Assembly (NCBI GenBank): GCA_036268055.1 | Contig: DATAUW010000032.1 | Coordinates: 1 to 37,496 of the forward strand | Direction of reading: 5' to 3' | DNA length: 37,496 nt | Source: Verrucomicrobiia bacterium | GTDB lineage: Bacteria > Verrucomicrobiota > Verrucomicrobiia > Limisphaerales > Pedosphaeraceae | Shown here: piece by piece, positions 8,519 to 16,958 of the stretch | Layout of the letters: every line of letters begins with the position of its first letter | How positions within the stretch are numbered: the first letter of the stretch is position 1 | Notes under the pieces: model-generated | Database searches by the model: none | The model's input: only the letters and a program-made list of their open reading frames with translations | Told to the model about the DNA's origin: nothing | Made by a program: the position numbers and the translations under genes

Positions 8519-10462
8519 ATGAATCGCATCCGCCTCCTGCCGGAACAAGTCGCCAACCAGATCGCCGCTGGCGAAGTGGTCGAGCGGCCTGCCAGTGTGG
8601 TCAAGGAATTGGTCGAGAATGCGCTCGACGCGCGCGCGACGCGCATCACCGTAGAAATCCAAGCCGGCGGCCGTAGCCTCATCCGCGTTACCGATGATGG
8701 CTTCGGCATGAGCCGCGACGACGCTCTTCTTTGCCTTGAACGCCATGCCACCAGCAAAATTCAGCGGGCGGAAGACCTGAGCGCCGTGGCTACGATGGGC
8801 TTTCGCGGCGAAGCCTTGCCGAGCATCGCCAGTGTGAGCCGTTTCGTCCTTACCACGCGCGAGCGCGAAGACGGTTTGCCGGAAGCCACGCAAATCGTCA
8901 TCAATGGCGGAAAAATTCTCGAAGTAAAAGCCGCCGGCAGCGCGCCAGGCACGAGCATCGAAGTGCGCCAGCTCTTTTTCAATTTGCCCGCGCGCCGAAA
9001 ATTTTTACGCAGCGAAGAAACCGAGTTCGCGCACGTCCAGCATTATCTTGTGCTCGCCGCGCTTGCGTATCCCGAAGTCGCCTTCACGCTTTTGAAGGAC
9101 ACCCGGCTCGTGTGGCAACTGCCCGCCGCTAATTTCGGCGCCGATGCCGCGTCCCGTCTCGCCGCTCTCCGCGAACGCATGCGGGCGGTTCATGGCGGCG
9201 AACAAAAACTTTTGGCGGTGGATTACTCAGTCGAACTCAGCGAGTCGAACATTTCGGAAGACATTGAGTCCGGCGTTTCCGTTTTGCAGGAACCGACGTC
9301 CTCGACTTTTCGGATATGGGGTTTTATCGGCGCACCCGGCGTTTCCCGTTCGACGCGTGAAGATCAGCATCTTTTTGTCAATCGCCGCCCGGTCGAAAAT
9401 CGCGGCCTGAATTTTGCGTTGCTCGAAGGTTATCACACTGCCTTGATGAAAGGCCGCTTTCCCGTTTGCTGCCTGTTTATCGAGATCAATCCTGCTTCGG
9501 TGGACGTCAACATCCACCCCGCCAAGCGCGAAATAAAATTTCATCAGGAAGCGCAGGTGCGGCGTCTCATGGCCCAGGCCGTGCGCGAAACCCTGCTGCG
9601 TTTTCACGGCACAAACACGCGCGCGGAAATTTCATCTCCCGTTTCCGCGCCAAAAAGTCCCGCGCCCGCCATCGAACCCGATTTGCCGGAGCCAGCTTTC
9701 TCATTTCCGCCGATGCCGCGACTCACACCCGTTACGCCATCGCTCGCACCACCCACACAGACATCTTCCGCATGGCCAGCGCGCCCACCGGGGGAAACCA
9801 AATCGCCCACGCCGGTTTTTCCGCCTGCGACTATTCCGTCCGCACCACCGCCATCCGCGGCAAGTATTCCGCTGCTCAATGTTCCTTTACGTTTGGTCGG
9901 TGTGATCGGACGGCTCTATGTCGTGCTCGAATCGGATCGCGGCCTCGTGCTGCTGGATCAGCACGCCGCGCATGAAAGAATTTTATTCGAGCAAATGCTC
10001 AGCCGCCTTGAGCAAAAAGGTTTGGCAGATTCGCAAAAATTATTGCTGCCTGAGACGGTGGAACTGTCTGTGCGTGACGCCCATTTTCTTCGCGAACAAC
10101 TTCCCACACTCGGGCGCCTCGGCGTTGGCTTGAGCGAATTTGGTGAGCGCACGTTTCTCCTTGATGCGCTGCCGCCATTTGTGAAAGTCCCCGATGCCCG
10201 CCGCTTCGTACTCGAACTCGTGGACGAACTCAAATCCGCCGGGCAGGAAGTCAACAGTTTGCGCCTCGGTGAACATACGATTGCCAAAACCGTTTGCCGC
10301 CACGCCGTCAAGGCGAACGACCCACTCGCCGGTCCCGAATTGCAAAATCTCGTCGAGGACTTGCGCCGCTGCACCATGCCTTACACCTGCCCGCATGGCC
10401 GCCCCACGCTGATCGAAATGAACTACCGCGAACTCGAGAAAAAATTTGGCCGCACCCAATAG
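8519..10462 (+). CDS. mutL: DNA mismatch repair protein MutL (endonuclease-type)
   Basis: A 647-residue mismatch repair protein that links MutS recognition to strand incision. The N-terminal GHKL ATPase has LVENALDA, DDGFGM and GFRGEALPSIASV. A Pro-rich linker covers about residues 360-440. The C-terminal dimerisation domain keeps the endonuclease motif DQHAx2Ex4E (Asp480 to Glu491) plus VCRHA and CPHGRP (Cys624, His626), so this MutL should nick DNA itself, as in bacteria without MutH. The start at ATG 8519 gives the invariant MNRIRLLPEQVANQIAAGE beginning. Neither mutS nor mutH is in view. Confidence 0.97.
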   Translation: MNRIRLLPEQVANQIAAGEVVERPASVVKELVENALDARATRITVEIQAGGRSLIRVTDDGFGMSRDDALLCLERHATSKIQRAEDLSAVATMGFRGEALPSIASVSRFVLTTREREDGLPEATQIVINGGKILEVKAAGSAPGTSIEVRQLFFNLPARRKFLRSEETEFAHVQHYLVLAALAYPEVAFTLLKDTRLVWQLPAANFGADAASRLAALRERMRAVHGGEQKLLAVDYSVELSESNISEDIESGVSVLQEPTSSTFRIWGFIGAPGVSRSTREDQHLFVNRRPVENRGLNFALLEGYHTALMKGRFPVCCLFIEINPASVDVNIHPAKREIKFHQEAQVRRLMAQAVRETLLRFHGTNTRAEISSPVSAPKSPAPAIEPDLPEPAFSFPPMPRLTPVTPSLAPPTQTSSAWPARPPGETKSPTPVFPPATIPSAPPPSAASIPLLNVPLRLVGVIGRLYVVLESDRGLVLLDQHAAHERILFEQMLSRLEQKGLADSQKLLLPETVELSVRDAHFLREQLPTLGRLGVGLSEFGERTFLLDALPPFVKVPDARRFVLELVDELKSAGQEVNSLRLGEHTIAKTVCRHAVKANDPLAGPELQNLVEDLRRCTMPYTCPHGRPTLIEMNYRELEKKFGRTQ

Positions 10463-10473
10463 GATGCGGCCAA
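10437..10473 (-). terminator. Intrinsic terminator of tig, overlapping the mutL stop
   Basis: TTGGCCGCA (10446-10454) and TGCGGCCAA (10465-10473) form a perfect 9-bp stem. Read on the minus strand, it is followed by AAATTTTTTC, so it terminates trigger factor transcription. The hairpin contains the mutL stop codon. Confidence 0.75.
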
Positions 10474-10498
10474 GGCGAATTTGAATTTTGCGAATTAA

Positions 10499-11821
10499 TT
10501 AAGCGGGCTTCGGCGCTTCGACGGTCACGTCTTCAATCTTCGCGTTCTGTTCGAGCAGCGCGAGCGTCTTTTCATTGGACACCTGGTCGTAGATTTCCAC
10601 TACGCCATTGCGCTTCTGCAAATCCTTGATGAATTTGTCCGGCGGAATCTGATACATCTGCGCAAGCTGCTGGATGCGCGCAAGCACTTCCTCCTGCGAA
10701 ACCTTGATGCCTTCCTTCTCGGCAATTTTCTGCAACAGGAAGCTTGTCTTCACCCGGCTCTTCGCGCTGTCCGCGGCGGCGGAATAGATTTCTTCTTTCT
10801 TCCCTTCGATCAATTCCGTGGGCACACCGCGCTTTTGATTTTCCTGGACGATGTTATAGACCACGTTGCGGGTTTCCTGCGACACCGCCGTTTCCGGCAA
10901 ATCAAACGTCACACTGCCGAGCAACTGTTCGATCACCTGATTGCGCACGCTGCGGCTCTTCTTGAAATTTAATTCGTTCTCGAGGTCCGTGCGCACACCG
11001 GCAAGCAATTTCTCCACACTCTCCGCGCCGTAGGATTTCGCAAACGCCTCGTCCAATGTCGGCAAAACTTTTTCTTTCACCTCAACCAGTTCGACTTCAT
11101 AAACGCCTTTCTTGCCGGCCAGTTGGGGCGTCACAAAATCCGCCGGGAATTCCACATTCACCGTGCGCTTGTCGCCCGCCTTCGCGCCGATGACTTGCGC
11201 GGCAAAACCAGGAATGAAACTGGTGCCGTCGAGATTGACCCAGAAATTCTGTTGCTCAGTGAGACCCTTCGCCGTGGGCGCGATGTCGGTGACCGGCTTG
11301 CCTTCGCAAGTGCCGGTGTAATTCACCACCGCAATATCCGTCGCCTCGGCGGCGCGCTCCGCGGTCTTATAATCCGCCTGCCGCTCGCGCAGCATGTTCA
11401 CCGCGCGTTCCACGTCGGCATCGGTGACGGTCGTGTTCTCGCGCTTCACGGCGAGGCCTTTGTATTCCGGCAGTTGAAAGTCGGGCGCGGTTTCGATGGT
11501 GGCGGCGAATTGCAACGTCTGGCCGCGGCCAAACTGGATTTCCTCGATGTCGGGATAGCCAACGACGTCGAGCTTCTGTTCATCCACCGCCTTGCGGTAA
11601 GACTCGGGGATGAGCTTCTTTTTCACTTCATCCTGGATGTCTTTTTCGTAGCGCTTGGCGACCATGTCCTTGGGCGCTTTCCCCGGGCGGAAACCCGGCA
11701 GCGCGGCATCGCGCTGGAAATTCTTGATCATGGATTCAAACGCGGCATCCACGTCCTTGGACTCCACCTCCACGCGCATCAATTTTTTGCACGGGGCCAA
11801 ATTTTCAACTGTCACGTTCAC
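10499..11821 (-). CDS. tig: Trigger factor, ribosome-associated chaperone
   Basis: A protein of about 440 residues that binds the ribosome exit tunnel and shields nascent chains. The N-terminal domain has the ribosome-binding signature GFRPGKAP (43-50). The middle PPIase (FKBP-like) domain contains NYTG and the strand FIPGFAAQVIGAKAGDKRTV, and a long helical C-terminal chaperone domain follows. GTG 11821 is preferred as the start: GGAAAGG (11829-11835) lies 7 nt upstream. The alternative TTG 11827, two codons earlier, is only one base from that site. There is no ATG. The gene is convergent with mutL, and clpP/clpX, its frequent neighbours, are absent here. Confidence 0.95.
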   Translation of the reverse strand: MNVTVENLAPCKKLMRVEVESKDVDAAFESMIKNFQRDAALPGFRPGKAPKDMVAKRYEKDIQDEVKKKLIPESYRKAVDEQKLDVVGYPDIEEIQFGRGQTLQFAATIETAPDFQLPEYKGLAVKRENTTVTDADVERAVNMLRERQADYKTAERAAEATDIAVVNYTGTCEGKPVTDIAPTAKGLTEQQNFWVNLDGTSFIPGFAAQVIGAKAGDKRTVNVEFPADFVTPQLAGKKGVYEVELVEVKEKVLPTLDEAFAKSYGAESVEKLLAGVRTDLENELNFKKSRSVRNQVIEQLLGSVTFDLPETAVSQETRNVVYNIVQENQKRGVPTELIEGKKEEIYSAAADSAKSRVKTSFLLQKIAEKEGIKVSQEEVLARIQQLAQMYQIPPDKFIKDLQKRNGVVEIYDQVSNEKTLALLEQNAKIEDVTVEAPKPA

Positions 11822-11828
11822 AAGCAAA

Positions 11829-11835
11829 CCTTTCC
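11829..11835 (-). promoter_or_regulatory. Ribosome binding site that decides the tig start
   Basis: GGAAAGG on the minus strand with 7 nt to GTG 11821. It supports this non-ATG start over the upstream TTG. Confidence 0.6.
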
Positions 11836-11954
11836 GTTAAAATTAACCAAGTCATCGCGGCCCGACTTTTCGCCATCGAGCGAGCCCGAAAGCCTACGCA
11901 ACGTGTCCGGGTGCGTCAAGTGCGAGCGTGGGATTATGAGGAGGCACTTTTTTT

Positions 11955-12141
11955 ACCGCGGAGACACGGAGGCGCGGAGAAAAAGCAAAACTTATTAGCC
12001 GCAGATGGAACACGGACTTAAACACTGATTTAGATATTTTTATTAATTCGATCCGTGTTTAATCCGTGTTCCATCTGTGGCTAAAAATTCCTTCTCCAAT
12101 GGCCGTCCGCAAGGACCTCCGCGCCTCCGCGTCTCCGCGGT
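11955..12141. repeat. Dispersed nested inverted repeat, copy 1
   Basis: The outer arms of 25 bp (11955-11979 and 12117-12141) match with one mismatch (core CCGCGGAGAC). The inner arms of 22 bp (11997-12018 and 12061-12082; core GATGGAACACGGA) match with two mismatches. The last 42 bp, to 12142, recur exactly at 16907-16948. It has no coding capacity of its own. It fits a MITE- or REP-like non-autonomous element, and could also act as a terminator for the flanking minus-strand peptidase gene. Confidence 0.85.
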
Positions 12142-12154
12142 TAAAAATGGCCTT

Positions 12155-14224
12155 TCATTTTGCATGTCCTGTGGCCAATTCATTTGCCAGCGATTTCGCG
12201 CCATAGACTTGCTTCAACGCGGCGACGATTGCGGCGGAGTCCACCGAAGTCGCGCGGCCTTGCCGGTCGCTGAACGCATAATCCCACGGCAGACTTTGCA
12301 GGTTGCCGTCGAAGATAATCCCGACGAATTCGCCCGTGCGGTTCACCACCGGACTGCCGGAGTTACCGCCGATGATATCGTCAGTGCTGACAAAATTGAA
12401 CGGCGTCTTCAGATCGAGTTGGCCACGATGCTTTTGCCAGGATGGCATAAGGTTAAAGGGTGGACGTTCTTTCATCATCGCCGCACGGTCATAAAGTCCG
12501 GCAAACGTGGTGAACGCGGGAATAGGACGGCGATCCTCTTCGTAACCTTTTACCGTGCCGAAGGCGAGGCGCAGGGTGAAGGTCGCATCGGGATAACCGG
12601 CGGTGCCAAGAATGGCGTTGCGTGCGCGGGCGATGGCGGCATACGCCTCCTGTTTGATTTCGTCCTGTTCATCGGCCACTTTTCGCATTGCGCGCGCTTC
12701 GGGATCAATGAGCCGCGCAAGTTCAATCATCGGATCATTCGCGGCAGTCACGGCGGCGGCGCCTCCGGCGTAAAGTTTTTTGCGAAAGGCCACATCGCGG
12801 ACCTTGGTGTCATTGATCAATTCAACCGCCCGCTCGTGCGGCGATTTGCCCGCGAGAACTTTTTTGACCGTCGGATCCTTGCCGCCAAACTCCGTGGCGA
12901 AACGCGTCAGCGAATCCGACAAAAGCAAAATTTCCAAATCAGTGTAAATCGGTTTTTCAGAAAACAGCGACAACTCGAGCGATACCTTTCCCGAGTCGGA
13001 AAATTCGCGAAGGCGTTCGCCGTTCGGCTTGGGAAATTCGTCACTCGCGCGGAGCAGTTGGCTGGCGATGCCAAAACTTTGGCAGCGGAAAGCGCCCGCG
13101 CGTTCCAACATCGTGTACCGATGCGATTGCGCCGCCAACGCCCTGGTGGCATCGGCGATTTTATCATACGCCGCCAGCGCATCGGCAAATTCAGGTTTGC
13201 CGGCGAGCTTGGATTTGAACTCCTGCTCGTCTTTGAGCTTCTTCCCGATCAATTCGGGATCGAGCAAGCCCGCGAGGCGTCCGTCGAGCGCCTTCCGGCT
13301 GTTTTGAAGGCCAAACAGAACTCCGCGCGCGCGCCGGGCATTTTCATCGCTGCGCACACTCCAAGTTCCGACGAGAACTTCGAGCCCTTTCAACGTGGAA
13401 AGTTGATACGGCAACCCTTGGTCGCGCAATTCCTCCAGCGCCGCCACCGTCAACAGGCGGCTCGTATGTCCCGGATGGCCGGAGACAAAAACGAGATCAC
13501 CATCCGCAGGGCCGGTCGCGGAGAATTTTAGATAGTTCGTTATCTTCGCAGGTTGGCCGTTTTCATAAGTGCGAAAAAGGCAGATGTCCAAATCGTAACG
13601 GGGAAATTCAAAATTATCCGGGTCGCCGCCGAAGAAGGCAGTTTGTTGTTCGGGCGCAAAAACGAGGCGGACATCCGTGTAGCGTTTGTAGCGGTAGAGA
13701 TGATACGCGCCGCCTTGCCAGAGCGTTACGACATCCGAGCGCAGACCTGTGGCATCCAGCGATTCCTTTTCGATTTCCGCGATAACTTTGCGGCGCGCGC
13801 GAAAAGCCTGTTCGGCGCTCGCGTCTTTCGATACGGCGGCATTGACCTGCGGCGTAACATCCTGGATGGATTGCAACACATTCAGTTCGAGATCGAGGCA
13901 ACGGATTTCCTCGGCCTGCGTGCGTGCATAAAAACCGTCGTGCACATAATTCGTTTTTTCGTTGCTGAGCTTTTGCAACGCATCGGAGCCGACGTGATGG
14001 TTGGAAATCAGCAATCCATCCGCGCTGACGAAACTGCCCGAACCGCCGGAGTTAAAGCGCACGGAAGATTTTTGCAAATGGTCGAGCCAGACGTCGGAGG
14101 GATCAAATTGATAACGCTCGTGGAGAAGTTCGCGCGGCGGTGCATTGAAAAGCCACATGCCTTCATCAGCGCGAACGGACATCACAGCGGCGGTAAGGGA
14201 CAACGCGAGCAGTAAAACTTTCAT
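12155..14224 (-). CDS. S46-family serine peptidase (DPP7/DPP11-like dipeptidyl-peptidase)
   Basis: A 689-residue exported peptidase. The signal peptide is about residues 1-19 (MKVLLLALSLTAAVMSVRA). The S46 fold is shown by SADGLLISNHHVG (catalytic His at 76/77), the PDNFEFPRYDLDICLFR block carrying the catalytic Asp, and IIGGNSGSPV with Ser622, followed by GIIFDGNLQSLPWD. Family members release N-terminal dipeptides in the periplasm and feed asaccharolytic peptide use; the exact specificity (Asp/Glu versus hydrophobic P1) cannot be settled here. The full family length is present. Upstream it diverges from a small UPF0175 gene; downstream lies repeat copy 1. Confidence 0.94.
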   Translation of the reverse strand: MKVLLLALSLTAAVMSVRADEGMWLFNAPPRELLHERYQFDPSDVWLDHLQKSSVRFNSGGSGSFVSADGLLISNHHVGSDALQKLSNEKTNYVHDGFYARTQAEEIRCLDLELNVLQSIQDVTPQVNAAVSKDASAEQAFRARRKVIAEIEKESLDATGLRSDVVTLWQGGAYHLYRYKRYTDVRLVFAPEQQTAFFGGDPDNFEFPRYDLDICLFRTYENGQPAKITNYLKFSATGPADGDLVFVSGHPGHTSRLLTVAALEELRDQGLPYQLSTLKGLEVLVGTWSVRSDENARRARGVLFGLQNSRKALDGRLAGLLDPELIGKKLKDEQEFKSKLAGKPEFADALAAYDKIADATRALAAQSHRYTMLERAGAFRCQSFGIASQLLRASDEFPKPNGERLREFSDSGKVSLELSLFSEKPIYTDLEILLLSDSLTRFATEFGGKDPTVKKVLAGKSPHERAVELINDTKVRDVAFRKKLYAGGAAAVTAANDPMIELARLIDPEARAMRKVADEQDEIKQEAYAAIARARNAILGTAGYPDATFTLRLAFGTVKGYEEDRRPIPAFTTFAGLYDRAAMMKERPPFNLMPSWQKHRGQLDLKTPFNFVSTDDIIGGNSGSPVVNRTGEFVGIIFDGNLQSLPWDYAFSDRQGRATSVDSAAIVAALKQVYGAKSLANELATGHAK

Positions 14225-14358
14225 CGCGCAAGAATAGAAGAAAGCAACGCGGCGGGCGAATAGAAATTATACGTAGCATCAGTACCTGGGTGCGGTGAGA
14301 CAGCGATTGGTAGGTGAGAGCGTTTGACGTTGGAACCGGCACAGAGTAACCTTTGTCT

Positions 14359-14610
14359 ATGACCGAGGTGATGATGCAACTGCCGGAAACGGTATCGCTG
14401 GCTCTTAAAGTGCCAAATGAGGCATTGGGCAAGGAGCTTCTTTTTGCGGCGGCGGTCAAACTTTTTGAGCTGGGCAGACTTTCATCTGGCGCGGCTGCGG
14501 AATTGGCGGGTGTGCCGAAGCCGCTTTTTCTCTCCAAGCTTTCCGAATACGGAGTTTCTACTTTTGACCTGAAGAAGGAAGAATTACGGCGGGAGATGGC
14601 TTTGGCTTGA
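14359..14610 (+). CDS. UPF0175 family small protein, antitoxin-like, without partner
   Basis: An 83-residue protein of the UPF0175 type: the LALKVPNEALGKELLFAAAVKLFELGRLS opening covers about residues 14-42, then SGAAAELAGVPKPLFLSKLSEYGV resembles a helix-turn-helix (43-66). The end is acidic and basic (KKEELRREMALA). Relatives often sit beside a DUF3368 or PIN-like toxin and are regarded as antitoxins or DNA-binding regulators. No such partner is here: upstream is the divergent peptidase and downstream the convergent thrS. ATG 14359 was preferred to TTG 14353, two codons earlier. Confidence 0.8.
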   Translation: MTEVMMQLPETVSLALKVPNEALGKELLFAAAVKLFELGRLSSGAAAELAGVPKPLFLSKLSEYGVSTFDLKKEELRREMALA

Positions 14611-14629
14611 CGTGAAATCTCTAAATACG

Positions 14630-14658
14630 AAAGCCGCTCTTGAGCCAAGAGCGGCTTT
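14630..14658. terminator. Bidirectional terminator between UPF0175 gene and thrS
   Basis: A perfect 13-bp inverted repeat (14630-14642 and 14646-14658; AAAGCCGCTCTTG) with a 3-nt loop. A-rich and T-rich ends on both sides let it work in both directions between two convergent genes. Confidence 0.85.
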
Positions 14659-14680
14659 TGCGATATGAAGTTTTATCGGC

Positions 14681-16645
14681 TTACGCCCGACGTTCTTTGA
14701 TGCTGGCGATTATATCCGCGATGACTTCGGCCTTTGGCTTCGCGCCGAGGTTGCCTTTGCCGTGGAGACGCACGCTCACGTTGTTGGCGTCCATGTCGCG
14801 GCCGCCGATCACGAGCATGGTGTGAACCTTGGCGTGTTCCGCTTCGGAGATTTTTGCCTTGATGGGGTTTGTGCTGTAATCGCCTTCGGCGCGCACAAGA
14901 TTCGCGCGCAACTCGGCCACGATTTTTTTTGCGTAATCCACCAGCGGCGCTTCGTCACCGAGCGTGAGCACGCGCACCTGTTCCGGCGCGAGCCACAACG
15001 GAAAATTCCCCGCGTAATGTTCAATGAGAAATCCGATGAACCGCTCGTGTGTGCCCAGCGGCGCGCGATGGATGCACAACGGCGTTTTCTCGGTGTTGTC
15101 CTTGTCGCGATAGGTGAGGCCGAAACGCGCGGGCACGGCGAAGTCCACCTGATTGGTCGCGAGCGTGAATTCGCGGCCGATGACGCTCCAGACCTGCACA
15201 TCAATCTTCGGGCCGTAGAACGCACCTTCATTGGCCACTTCAACGTAATTGATTTTGGAATCAATCAATACCTGGCGCACCATGTCCTCAGTCTTTTTCC
15301 AAAGCTCAGGTTCGTTGACGTATTTTTTGCCGAGGCCTTCCTTGCCGTGGGTGCTGAACCGCATCTGATATTTCTCGATGCCGAAGATCTTGAAATATTT
15401 GAGATACATTTCGTTCACGGCATTGAACTCCTGCGCGAATTGTTCCTCGGTGCAATAGATATGCGCGTCGTTCATGTTGAGCGTGCGGACACGCATGAGG
15501 CCGAACAATTCTCCCGACTGCTCGTAACGATAACAAGTCCCATACTCCGCGAGGCGCAAGGGCAACTCGCGATAACTGCGCGGTTCCGCCGCAAAAATAC
15601 GGTGGTGATGCGGGCAGTTCATGGCTTTGAGGTAGTAGCGGTCGAATGGCGTTTCCTCTTCGTCAGCATACTCTTTGGCCATCGAATAGAGATTAGTTAA
15701 TGTTCCCTCAGACACGGGGCCTTTCGCGAATAATTTCAAAAGTTCACTAACAGTGATCGATTGGTTATTCTTACCTTCACGAAGTTCCATCGGCGGAAAC
15801 ATACTCTCCGCGTAATAAGGCAAATGTCCTGAAGTGATGTACATCTTCTCACGCGCGAGATGCGGAGTCTTCACCCGCACATAACCGGCGGCGAATTCAG
15901 TTTCCTTCGCGAGCTTCTCGAGTTCTTCCAGAATCGCGGTGCCTTTTGGCAACCAGAGCGGCATGCCGGGGCCGACGTATTCGGTGTCCATCGCGAACAA
16001 GCCCATCTCGTGGCCGATCTTGCGATGGTCGCGGCCCTTGGCTTCTTCGAGCATGGTGAAGTAGGCGTCCATCTCGGTCTTGTTCTTGAACGCGGTTCCG
16101 TAAATGCGCTGAAGCTGCGGATTTTTTTCATCGCCTTTATAATAGGCGCTCGCGACGTGCGTGAGCTTGAACGCGCCGATGTTGCCGGTGCGCATGACGT
16201 GTGGGCCGGCGCACAGATCGAGGAAATCGCCGTTCTTGTAATACGAAATCGGCTCGTTCTCCGGAATATTCTGCACGATGTCCAATTTGAATTTGCTCGG
16301 TGTGCCGCGTTCGCCCAGCGATGCCAGGCGTCCGCTCTTTGCATCGGCCAGCGCCTGTTCGCGAGTCACCACGACTTTTTCGAAGACATTGTTCGCCTTC
16401 GTTTCCTTTTTCATCTCGGCTTCGATCTGCGCGAAATCCTCCGGCGAAATGCGATGTCCAAGCTCGACGTCGTAATAAAAACCGTTTTCGACGGGCGGCC
16501 CAGCGGCGAATTGGGCGTCAGGCCAGATGCGCAGGATGGCCGTGGCGAGAACGTGCGCGCAGGAATGGCGGATGCGCTCGAGGTCGGTCATTTTGTTGCG
16601 ATCGTCGAGAGATTTGCGTTCGGGATTTTGTTGTTCGTCGGGCAT
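14681..16645 (-). CDS. thrS: Threonyl-tRNA synthetase, lacking the TGS domain
   Basis: A 654-residue class II synthetase that charges tRNA-Thr. The editing domain begins at once with HSCAHVL (His27, His31) and continues to DLCAGPHV (Cys145, His149), so the usual N-terminal TGS domain of about 60 residues is missing. The catalytic core has the zinc ligands Cys344 (AMNCPHHH), His395 (NDAHIY) and His526 (CIHRAPLGTHERF), then the anticodon-binding domain. An insertion of about 45 residues (roughly 288-334) precedes AMNCP relative to the enteric enzyme, and the usual NCPGH reads NCPHH. ATG 16645 abuts a hairpin with no Shine-Dalgarno sequence. Met19 (16591) is an alternative start. Confidence 0.96.
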   Translation of the reverse strand: MPDEQQNPERKSLDDRNKMTDLERIRHSCAHVLATAILRIWPDAQFAAGPPVENGFYYDVELGHRISPEDFAQIEAEMKKETKANNVFEKVVVTREQALADAKSGRLASLGERGTPSKFKLDIVQNIPENEPISYYKNGDFLDLCAGPHVMRTGNIGAFKLTHVASAYYKGDEKNPQLQRIYGTAFKNKTEMDAYFTMLEEAKGRDHRKIGHEMGLFAMDTEYVGPGMPLWLPKGTAILEELEKLAKETEFAAGYVRVKTPHLAREKMYITSGHLPYYAESMFPPMELREGKNNQSITVSELLKLFAKGPVSEGTLTNLYSMAKEYADEEETPFDRYYLKAMNCPHHHRIFAAEPRSYRELPLRLAEYGTCYRYEQSGELFGLMRVRTLNMNDAHIYCTEEQFAQEFNAVNEMYLKYFKIFGIEKYQMRFSTHGKEGLGKKYVNEPELWKKTEDMVRQVLIDSKINYVEVANEGAFYGPKIDVQVWSVIGREFTLATNQVDFAVPARFGLTYRDKDNTEKTPLCIHRAPLGTHERFIGFLIEHYAGNFPLWLAPEQVRVLTLGDEAPLVDYAKKIVAELRANLVRAEGDYSTNPIKAKISEAEHAKVHTMLVIGGRDMDANNVSVRLHGKGNLGAKPKAEVIADIIASIKERRA

Positions 16646-16707
16646 AAATTAAAAACGCCCCGAGGGAAAATCGAGGCGTTGGCGTTCACGTTATTGACGT
16701 GAACGCT
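16646..16707 (-). promoter_or_regulatory. Two abutting hairpins ahead of thrS, attenuator-like leader
   Basis: Read on the minus strand, hairpin 1 (16707-16681) has a perfect 10-bp stem, GCGTTCACGT with ACGTGAACGC, and a 5-nt loop. Hairpin 2 (16680-16654) has a 10-bp stem with one mismatch, then TTTTTAATTT and the ATG. Hairpin 2 looks like an intrinsic terminator lying against the start codon. AACGCC occurs at the end of hairpin 1 and again at the start of hairpin 2, so the GGCGTT arm could pair with either. It may control thrS, or simply end transcripts from the upstream genes. Confidence 0.55.
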
Positions 16708-16793
16708 AGAAAGTCGTCGTTGTGTTGCGGCCCAGTGCCATGGTTGCAAGATAGCTGCTTGGATGGGCGTTGGCAATTCAAAAACGTATTTGA

Positions 16794-16948
16794 ACCGCGT
16801 TGCGGAGAAAACAAAAATTCTAGCCACGGATGGAACACGGACTGAACACTGACTGGGAAATTTTTTTTGGTTCAAACTGTGTTTCATTACCACTCCTTCT
16901 CTCATTGGCCGTCCGCAAGGACCTCCGCGCCTCCGCGTCTCCGCGGTT
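16794..16948. repeat. Dispersed nested inverted repeat, copy 2 (decayed left arm)
   Basis: Same orientation as copy 1. The terminal 42 bp (16907-16948) are identical to 12101-12142, and the inner segment GGATGGAACACGGACT is also shared. The left outer arm is reduced to ACCGCG followed by TGCGGAGA, as if its middle were deleted. It sits between thrS and the amidohydrolase gene. Confidence 0.8.
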
Positions 16949-16958
16949 CAAGCTCAGC

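Noticed and set aside
12077-13531. A 484-residue open frame antisense to the S46 peptidase
   Set aside because: It begins inside a dispersed repeat and its composition is Arg/His-rich, as expected from antisense reading of the real gene.
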